Assembly (NCBI GenBank): GCA_023422005.1
Contig: JAEZSC010000170.1
Location: 1 to 18,762 of the forward strand
DNA: 18,762 nt
Origin: Bacillota bacterium
GTDB taxonomy: Bacteria; Bacillota; Clostridia; Christensenellales; UMGS416
Reading direction: 5' to 3'
Position numbers and translations under genes: made by a program. Below the pieces are notes generated by a model. That model did not search any database, was not told where the DNA came from, and saw nothing but the letters and a program-made list of their open reading frames with translations. Positions 13,918-18,762 of the stretch are shown here, one piece after another (the stretch's first letter is position 1; each line of letters opens with the position of its first letter).

Positions 13918-15567
13918 CTACGCGCCCTTCTCCTGCGTTTCTTTGGCCAGGCGGTTGAACTTCTGCAACAGCTCTTCAGCGCTTTGGCGCAGCTTGTCAA
14001 GACTGGCACGATTGAGCTCATCCAGCGCGGCGGGGTCTGCCTGGGCGTAGGCAGCCTTGATTTCGTCCAGCGTCAGCAGGAAGTCCTCCTGCAGCGCATC
14101 CAACTGCGGGATCATCGGGGTGGGCTCGGTGTGGGCTGAAGCCACCTGCGCCGCTGGGGTGTGCGTGAGGTCCACGGTCTGGCCGATCTCGGGCATCTCG
14201 GTCGGCACACCCAGGCGCTGCCTGATGAGGGCCGCCAGTGTCCCCATGGCCTCGGGCTCGCCGTGGCTCAAAAGGATGAGGGAGGGGCGCTGCTTCATTG
14301 CCGCCACCCAATCCAGCAGGCCGGCCTGGTCCGCGTGGCCGGAGAAGCCTTCCAGCATCTCGATGCGGGCGTTCACCTGTATCTGCTCGCCGAACAGCCG
14401 CACACGCTTGGCGCCATCCAGCAGCGCGCGGCCCAGCGTGCCCTGGGCCTGATAGCCGACGAACACGATTGTGGATTCGGCGCGCCACAGGTTGTGCTTG
14501 AGATGGTGCTTGATGCGCCCGGCATCGCACATGCCGCTGGCGCTCAGTATGATCTTGGGGCTGCGGTCGGCATTGATGGCCTTGGACTCCTCCAGGCTGG
14601 TGGTGAAGCGCAAGTTGGGAAATTCCAGCGGATGGTCGCCGCTCTCTATGTAGGCGCGGGCTTCGGCGTCGAAGCAGTCGGTGTTCTCCCGAAACACCTG
14701 CGTGGCGCTGACGGCCAGGGGGCTGTCCACGTACACCGGCGTGCGCTGCAGCGTGCCCATGTGGTGGCCGTACACGTCGTATTTTTTGTTCAGCTCATAT
14801 ATGACCTCTTGGGTGCGCCCCACGGCGAAGCTGGGGATTACGACGTTGCCGCCCCGGGCCACCGTCTCGTCGATGACGTCGAACAGGCGGTCCACCTTGT
14901 CCTCGCGCACATGCAGGCGGTCGCCGTAGGTGGATTCCATGACCAGCACATCGGCGCCTTCTATGACGGACGGATCCCGCAGGATGGGGATGTCGCGGTT
15001 GCCCAGATCGCCGGAGAACACGACCTTGCGCTGGGTGCCGCCGTCGGCAATCCACAGCTCCACGATGGAGCTGCCCAGCGTGTGCCCGGCGTCGCGGAAG
15101 ACCACCCGCACGCCCTCGGCGGGCTGGAACTCCTGATCGTATTTGCGGGCTCGCAGCAGTTTGCAAGCATCCAGCGCGTCCTGGGCTGTATACAGCGGCG
15201 GTGTCTCCGGCAGGCCGCCGCGGCGGCTCTTACGGGCGCGCCACTCGGCCTCGGTTTCCTGTATGTGCCCGGAATCCGGCAGCATGATCTGGCAGAGGTC
15301 CGCCGTTGCCTTGGTCGCATACACCGGCCCGCGATAGCCATCCAGCCACAGCTTGGGGATGCGCCCCGAATGGTCGATGTGGGCGTGGGTCAGCAGCACA
15401 AAATCGATGGATCCCGGGTCGAAGGGGAAGCCCTGGCCGTTGCGCAGCGCCTCCCGGGCGTTGCCCTGGAACATGCCGCAATCCACGAGGAAGGCCAACC
15501 GCTCCGTCTGCACCAGATAGCAGGATCCGGTCACCGTGCGCGCCGCGCCGAGAAAGGTGATCTTCAT
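13918..15567 (-). CDS. Beta-CASP metallo-beta-lactamase-fold RNase (CPSF73/YSH1-like)
   Basis: The 549-residue protein is an MBL-fold nuclease with a beta-CASP insert. The metal motif HAHIDH is at 61-66. Further ligands are H162 (AGHTLGSS) and D187 (SGDLGNRD). The beta-CASP part has VIPSFAVGRTQEVIYEL (243-259), YVDSPLAVSAT (279-289) and SASGMCDAGR (342-351), then H411 in SGHADQ and H435 in LSHGEPEA. Residues from about 455 on are an extra Ala/Glu-rich tail, probably helical. It lacks the layout of RNase J and looks like the CPSF73-like group that processes RNA. ATG 15567 has AGGAGG 10 bases upstream. It is transcribed alone. RNA targets are unknown. Confidence 0.92.
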   Translation of the reverse strand: MKITFLGAARTVTGSCYLVQTERLAFLVDCGMFQGNAREALRNGQGFPFDPGSIDFVLLTHAHIDHSGRIPKLWLDGYRGPVYATKATADLCQIMLPDSGHIQETEAEWRARKSRRGGLPETPPLYTAQDALDACKLLRARKYDQEFQPAEGVRVVFRDAGHTLGSSIVELWIADGGTQRKVVFSGDLGNRDIPILRDPSVIEGADVLVMESTYGDRLHVREDKVDRLFDVIDETVARGGNVVIPSFAVGRTQEVIYELNKKYDVYGHHMGTLQRTPVYVDSPLAVSATQVFRENTDCFDAEARAYIESGDHPLEFPNLRFTTSLEESKAINADRSPKIILSASGMCDAGRIKHHLKHNLWRAESTIVFVGYQAQGTLGRALLDGAKRVRLFGEQIQVNARIEMLEGFSGHADQAGLLDWVAAMKQRPSLILLSHGEPEAMGTLAALIRQRLGVPTEMPEIGQTVDLTHTPAAQVASAHTEPTPMIPQLDALQEDFLLTLDEIKAAYAQADPAALDELNRASLDKLRQSAEELLQKFNRLAKETQEKGA

Positions 15568-15617
15568 AAAACGTATGCCTCCTGTCTTACAAACCGCTGC
15601 GCTGTCCGTCTGAGAGT

Positions 15618-15626
15618 ATTATAGCA
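15618..15626 (-). promoter_or_regulatory. Extended -10 promoter of the beta-CASP nuclease gene
   Basis: The minus strand carries TGCTATAAT, a perfect extended -10 element, about 50 bases before the start codon. No good -35 box is found 17 bases upstream, which is common for extended -10 promoters. Confidence 0.6.
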
Positions 15627-15663
15627 CGAACCGCCGCTTTTCCTCACCGTGCTGTATTTTGCG

Positions 15664-15692
15664 TTGTTTTCCAAGGGTGGAACTGCTAGACT
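15664..15692 (+). promoter_or_regulatory. Candidate promoter of the GT-C-like membrane protein
   Basis: TTGTTT (15664-15669), 17 bases and TAGACT (15687-15692), with TGC in front of the -10. Moderate match only. A transcript from here would run about 180 bases, through a small terminator, before the gene. Together with the next two entries this accounts for the 313-base gap between the divergent genes. Confidence 0.35.
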
Positions 15693-15789
15693 GAGTATGC
15701 CCATCCAACCCCATTTGCGTGCGTTATTGCTTCACCGAATAAATATGGCACTTCCATGGTGCAGTTTGTTGGTGGAGCAGGCGGAAACC

Positions 15790-15809
15790 CGGCCATTGAG
15801 GCCGTTTTT
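15790..15809 (+). terminator. Small terminator-like hairpin in the leader of the membrane protein gene
   Basis: CGGCC (15790-15794), loop ATTGA, GGCCG (15800-15804), then five T. The stem is short. It lies 71 bases before the start codon and could attenuate the transcript or shield the gene from upstream reading. Confidence 0.4.
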
Positions 15810-15837
15810 CCGCGAGATGTCAATAAAAAGTGTGCGA

Positions 15838-15858
15838 TATTGAGTTGGCATCTCAATA
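15838..15858. promoter_or_regulatory. Perfect inverted repeat just upstream of the membrane protein gene
   Basis: TATTGAG (15838-15844) and CTCAATA (15852-15858) are perfect 7-bp arms with a 7-base spacer. The repeat ends 5 bases before the ribosome site AAGGAG (15864-15869). It could be an operator or an mRNA hairpin that limits translation. Confidence 0.4.
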
Positions 15859-15880
15859 ATCGTAAGGAGTGACCATCGCC

Positions 15881-17536
15881 ATGGAACAGTCCGTCGCCAA
15901 CCGGCGCGGCAAGAGCATTGCCCCGGAGGTTTCCGTTCTTTGTCTGTACATGCTGCTGCTGGGGTTTGTGCTGTCCCGGCATGAACCGTGGTTTGACGAA
16001 GCGCAGGCGTGGCTCATGGCACGCGACCTTCCCTATGGCGATCTGGTCTTCCGCTGGATGCGCTATGAGGGGCACTTGCCGCTGTGGCACCTGCTGCTGA
16101 GCATACCGGCAAAGGCCGGCGTGCCCTATGAGTGGGGGCTTAAGAGCGTGAACTTCCTGTGCGCGTCGGCGGCCACGGCCATTCTGCTGCTGCGCGCGCC
16201 TTTTCCACGGCCGGCCAAGCTGCTGCTGCCCTTCACCTACTTCCTGTTCTATCAATACGGCGTCATCAGCCGGTGCTATTCGCTGCTGATGCTGGCGTTA
16301 TGGCTGAGCGCCGCTTTTTATGCCGCGCGCCATGAGCGCCCGATCCGGTTTGTGCTGGCGCTTATGCTGCTGGGCGGCAGCGCGGCCTACGGCATGCTGA
16401 TGGCCTTTGCCGTGGCCTTTGTGTGGTTCCTGGAGATGGCCGGGCAAGCCCGGGCCCGGGGCGGGGCGCTGCGCCGACTGCTGGTGGACAGGCGCACGCT
16501 GTGCCTGGCTGCGCTGGCAGCCGTGCACATATTCTATGTGGCGCTGCTGTGGCCGCCGGCGGATGGCTTTGCGCCGCTGTCCGCTGCTCAACGCGGATGG
16601 ACGGAAAGCTTCAACTATGTGGTTCGCGCGCCTCTTGAGGCCACTTTTCTGGATATGACCAACTACATGGACGCCGCGAACACTGCGCTGCCGTGGCCGT
16701 TAGCGGTGGAGTCCTTGCTTGTGGTTGCCGGTTTTCTCTGGGTCATGTGGTTCAGGAGGCATTTCCTGCTGGCGTCGCTGCTGCTGGGTTCCCTGTTTCT
16801 GTTCTTCTTCACACAGTACTACTACATCCATCATTCCGGCATCCTGTGGCTGTCCATGCTTTTCCTGCTGTGGATATCCACAGTCCAGCCCGTGCAAATG
16901 CGTGCTTTGGGCAGATTCCGGGCTAAACTGCTGCCCTATCGGCAGCGGTTGAGGGCCGTCGGGATGGCGACGGTGGGCCTTGTACTGGCGGTGCAGGTCT
17001 TCTGGGCCGCATCGGCGGCGTTCCACGATGCGCGGGAGCCCTACAGCGCCGGCAGAGAGCTTGCCGGGTTTCTGAAGCAGCACAGGATGGATCAACTGCG
17101 CGTCTTTGGCGCCTATGAAACCTATGTGGACGGCAACGGTGCCTTTTTTGCCGTTCACAACGAGGCGCTCCCGTATTTCACCGACAACATACTCGTGAAT
17201 CTGAATGAGGGAAACAGGCGTTGGTCCTTTGTTCAGCACCGTCGGCAGCCCTTTACCCAGACCAAGCAGCGCATGAAAGAGCTGGCGGGAGAGCCGGACG
17301 TCATCGTGGCCTGGTCGGCGGGCATCGTGCCCTATCATGATGTGTTGCCCATCGAGCGCTATGTCAAGGTTGGGGATTTTTACGGCTGGCATTTCTGGAA
17401 GGCGTCGCAGCCGGGTATCGTGCCCCAGTGCGGTGTTTATCTGCGCGAAGATTTGCTGGTGCGCTTCCCCGGCCTGCGACCGCTGCCGGACGTACCCTTG
17501 GATCAGTACAAAAAACTGGTGTCCGCTAAGCGGTGA
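15881..17536 (+). CDS. GT-C-like polytopic membrane protein, probable glycosyltransferase
   Basis: The 551-residue protein has a membrane-embedded first two thirds with around ten hydrophobic segments and a soluble C-terminal third (about 385-551). After the first membrane segment it has HEPWFDEAQAW (34-44), which resembles the acidic loop-1 motif of GT-C enzymes that use polyprenyl-phosphate sugars. RYEGHLPLWHLLLSIP follows, like the H/P-rich loop of that fold. ATG 15881 is preferred, with AAGGAG 11 bases upstream; a GTG at 15869 overlaps the ribosome site. The neighbours are unrelated, so the acceptor cannot be inferred. Cell-surface glycosylation is a fold-level guess. Confidence 0.7.
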   Translation: MEQSVANRRGKSIAPEVSVLCLYMLLLGFVLSRHEPWFDEAQAWLMARDLPYGDLVFRWMRYEGHLPLWHLLLSIPAKAGVPYEWGLKSVNFLCASAATAILLLRAPFPRPAKLLLPFTYFLFYQYGVISRCYSLLMLALWLSAAFYAARHERPIRFVLALMLLGGSAAYGMLMAFAVAFVWFLEMAGQARARGGALRRLLVDRRTLCLAALAAVHIFYVALLWPPADGFAPLSAAQRGWTESFNYVVRAPLEATFLDMTNYMDAANTALPWPLAVESLLVVAGFLWVMWFRRHFLLASLLLGSLFLFFFTQYYYIHHSGILWLSMLFLLWISTVQPVQMRALGRFRAKLLPYRQRLRAVGMATVGLVLAVQVFWAASAAFHDAREPYSAGRELAGFLKQHRMDQLRVFGAYETYVDGNGAFFAVHNEALPYFTDNILVNLNEGNRRWSFVQHRRQPFTQTKQRMKELAGEPDVIVAWSAGIVPYHDVLPIERYVKVGDFYGWHFWKASQPGIVPQCGVYLREDLLVRFPGLRPLPDVPLDQYKKLVSAKR

Positions 17537-17587
17537 CAGAACAAGGATCGGACGGCTGCCGTGGTACTTCTATTCCCAGGCAAAGCA

Positions 17588-17596
17588 TGTTATAAT
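17588..17596 (+). promoter_or_regulatory. Extended -10 promoter of yicC-remA
   Basis: TGTTATAAT is a perfect -10 box with an extended TG motif. The best -35 at 17-base spacing, TTCTAT (17568-17573), is weak. The start would lie near 17603, about 40 bases before yicC. It separates yicC transcription from the gene upstream. Confidence 0.6.
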
Positions 17597-17642
17597 CTTT
17601 CTTCAAGAGCCTTTTCTACCAAATCATCGGAGGAAACCGCCC

Positions 17643-18518
17643 GTGATGAGCATGACCGGCTTCGGCCGGGGTTTTGTGGAGCGCGAGGGCCGGCGCATGC
17701 TGCTGGAGCTCAAGAGCGTCAACCACCGTTATCTGGACGTCAGCATGCGCCTGCCCAAGTCGCTGGGCGCGCTGGAAGACCCGCTGCGCCGCCGTCTGCA
17801 GGAGCGCTTCGGCCGCGGCCACATCGATGTATACCTCAAATACGAGAACGAAGCCGTCGGCAGTAAAACGGTACGCGTGGATTCGGCGTTGCTGGGGGGC
17901 TATCTGGGCGCCCTGAAGAGCATTGAAGGGGCCCACGGTTTGCGCGACGACCTGACGCTGACCGCTGTGCTGCGCATGGGCGATGTGCTGGTGGCCGAGA
18001 GCGCCGAGGAGGACGAGGAGGCGCTGCAGGCCATGCTGAGCGAGGCTGCCGACGCCGCCTGCGCGGGCATGCTGGCCATGCGCGTGGCCGAAGGCGACCG
18101 CTTGAAGGCCGACATGAGCGCCAAGCTCGAGGGCATGCTGGAGCAGATGGCCATCATCGAAGAACGTTCACCGATGATCGTGACCGAGTATCGCGACAAG
18201 TTGCGCGCTCGCATCGCCGAGCTCACCGAAGGCGCGCCCATCGACGAGCAGCGCCTGGCCACTGAGGTCGCCTATATGGCCGACCGCGGCAGCGTGGATG
18301 AGGAGATCGTGCGCTTCAAGAGCCACGTCAAGCACTTCCGCGACACGATGCGCCAGAACGGCGCCATCGGCCGCAAGCTGGATTTTATCGTGCAGGAGAT
18401 GAACCGCGAGATCAATACGATCTGTTCCAAGGCAGCGGACATGACGCTGATCAACGCCGGCATCGCCCTCAAAGGCGAGATTGAAAAAATCCGCGAACAG
18501 GTGCAGAACATCGAATAG
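17643..18518 (+). CDS. yicC: YicC/YloC-family endoribonuclease
   Basis: The 291-residue cytosolic protein has the same length as B. subtilis YloC. It begins SMTGFGRGFVEREGRRM, the typical YicC N-terminus, followed by ELKSVNHRYLDVSMRLPK. The C-terminal domain has DEEIVRFKSHVKHFRD and KLDFIVQEMNREINTICSKA, the most conserved stretch. E. coli YicC is reported to act on small RNA and mRNA. GGAGG at 17629-17633 is 9 bases from GTG 17643 and 12 from ATG 17646, so the start may be either codon. The gene is followed by remA, the conserved yloC-remA(-gmk-rpoZ) order of Firmicutes. Confidence 0.95.
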   Translation: MMSMTGFGRGFVEREGRRMLLELKSVNHRYLDVSMRLPKSLGALEDPLRRRLQERFGRGHIDVYLKYENEAVGSKTVRVDSALLGGYLGALKSIEGAHGLRDDLTLTAVLRMGDVLVAESAEEDEEALQAMLSEAADAACAGMLAMRVAEGDRLKADMSAKLEGMLEQMAIIEERSPMIVTEYRDKLRARIAELTEGAPIDEQRLATEVAYMADRGSVDEEIVRFKSHVKHFRDTMRQNGAIGRKLDFIVQEMNREINTICSKAADMTLINAGIALKGEIEKIREQVQNIE

Positions 18519-18521
18519 TCC

Positions 18522-18544
18522 ACCCGCCGACCCCTGCGGCGGGT
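18522..18544 (+). other. Hairpin between yicC and remA
   Basis: ACCCGCCG (18522-18529) and CGGCGGGT (18537-18544) form an 8-bp GC stem. No T-run follows, so it is not a terminator; it may stabilise the yicC end of an operon mRNA. Confidence 0.35.
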
Positions 18545-18587
18545 ATGCCGCATCATCGGGCGGCCCATACTCGTGCAGGAGGAACCC

Positions 18588-18762
18588 ATGGACATCCGGT
18601 TTATCAACATAGGCTTTGGCAACATCGTCAGCGCTAACCGCATGATCGCCATCGTCAGCCCCGACAGCGCGCCCATCAAGCGCATCATACAGGAGGCGCG
18701 GGACGCCGGCCGGCTCATCGACGCCACCTATGGGCGCAGGACCCGCGCCGTCATCATCATGG
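18588..18762 (+). CDS. remA: RemA-family regulator of biofilm genes (3' end outside window)
   Basis: The first 58 residues match RemA (formerly DUF370) almost position for position: FINIGFGNIVSANRMIAIVS, then SAPIKRIIQEARDAG and LIDATYGRRTRAVIIM. The family is about 80-90 residues, so roughly the last third is cut off by the window edge. AGGAGG (18578-18583) lies 5 bases before ATG 18588. In B. subtilis RemA is a DNA-binding activator of matrix and osmoprotection genes. In clostridia it is usually kept beside yicC and gmk, and its role is less clear. Confidence 0.95.
   Translation, partial: MDIRFINIGFGNIVSANRMIAIVSPDSAPIKRIIQEARDAGRLIDATYGRRTRAVIIM

Noticed and set aside
13776..14021. 81-codon minus-strand frame over the end of the nuclease gene
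   Set aside because: Most of it overlaps the nuclease gene in another frame, and no ribosome site precedes the unique part.
14161..15624. 487-codon plus-strand frame opposite the beta-CASP nuclease
   Set aside because: It is antisense to a well-supported gene. Its translation is rich in H, G, A, Q and R from GC-rich codon periodicity and shows no domain.
15649..15843. 64-codon frame upstream of the GT-C-like gene
   Set aside because: No ribosome site at either ATG; it crosses a candidate promoter and a terminator-like hairpin and matches no family.
1..18762. CRISPR array, prophage, integrase, toxin-antitoxin or defence system
   Set aside because: No regularly spaced direct repeats, no transposase or integrase motifs and no tRNA-like attachment site were seen. 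The window is core chromosomal content.

Overview
The window looks like chromosomal DNA from a GC-rich, endospore-forming Firmicute of the class Clostridia. It carries a complete spoIIAA-spoIIAB-sigF operon, a minimal clostridial-type spoVAC-spoVAD-spoVAE operon, a yicC-remA pair, strong AGGAGG-type ribosome sites and -35/-10 promoters of the Gram-positive kind. I see no rRNA, tRNA, CRISPR array, prophage or transposase; the gene content is mostly core chromosomal. No genus can be assigned from this evidence.

Layout. Positions 1-600 hold a structured leader, a small CD3324-family helix-turn-helix protein and its terminator. Positions 700-2543 hold an ABC-F ATPase behind what reads as a complete attenuation module: sigma-A promoter, a 13-codon leader peptide with its own ribosome site, a competing antiterminator arm and an intrinsic terminator with seven T, all before the start codon. 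An 81-bp inverted-repeat element (2574-2654) separates it from a convergent amidohydrolase (2683-3855, minus). A flavin reductase-like protein (4069-4674) converges on a class A penicillin-binding protein (4724-7138, minus). Upstream of that lies a secreted phosphodiester glycosidase-like protein (7311-8300, minus).

The central block is sporulation. Between the glycosidase and spoIIAA lie two divergent promoter-like elements that both match the B. subtilis sigma-G consensus. The anti-anti-sigma factor SpoIIAA, anti-sigma factor and kinase SpoIIAB, and sigma-F follow. After sigF comes a 190-bp stretch with three copies of an interspersed palindromic repeat, then a sigma-G-like element, an unannotated 53-residue single-membrane-span protein whose stop overlaps the start of spoVAC, and then spoVAC, spoVAD and spoVAE. 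SpoIIAA/AB/SigF set forespore-specific transcription; the SpoVA proteins act in the forespore in dipicolinate uptake and later in germination.

From 12508 on: a ferritin-like protein (minus) divergent from a cysteine-type glutathione peroxidase (plus), a likely oxidative-stress pair; a beta-CASP metallo-beta-lactamase-fold nuclease (13918-15567, minus); a GT-C-like membrane protein (15881-17536); the endoribonuclease-family gene yicC; and remA, cut by the window edge. The least explained parts are the ABC-F attenuator, the small membrane protein in the spoVA operon, and the likely forespore control of the glycosidase.
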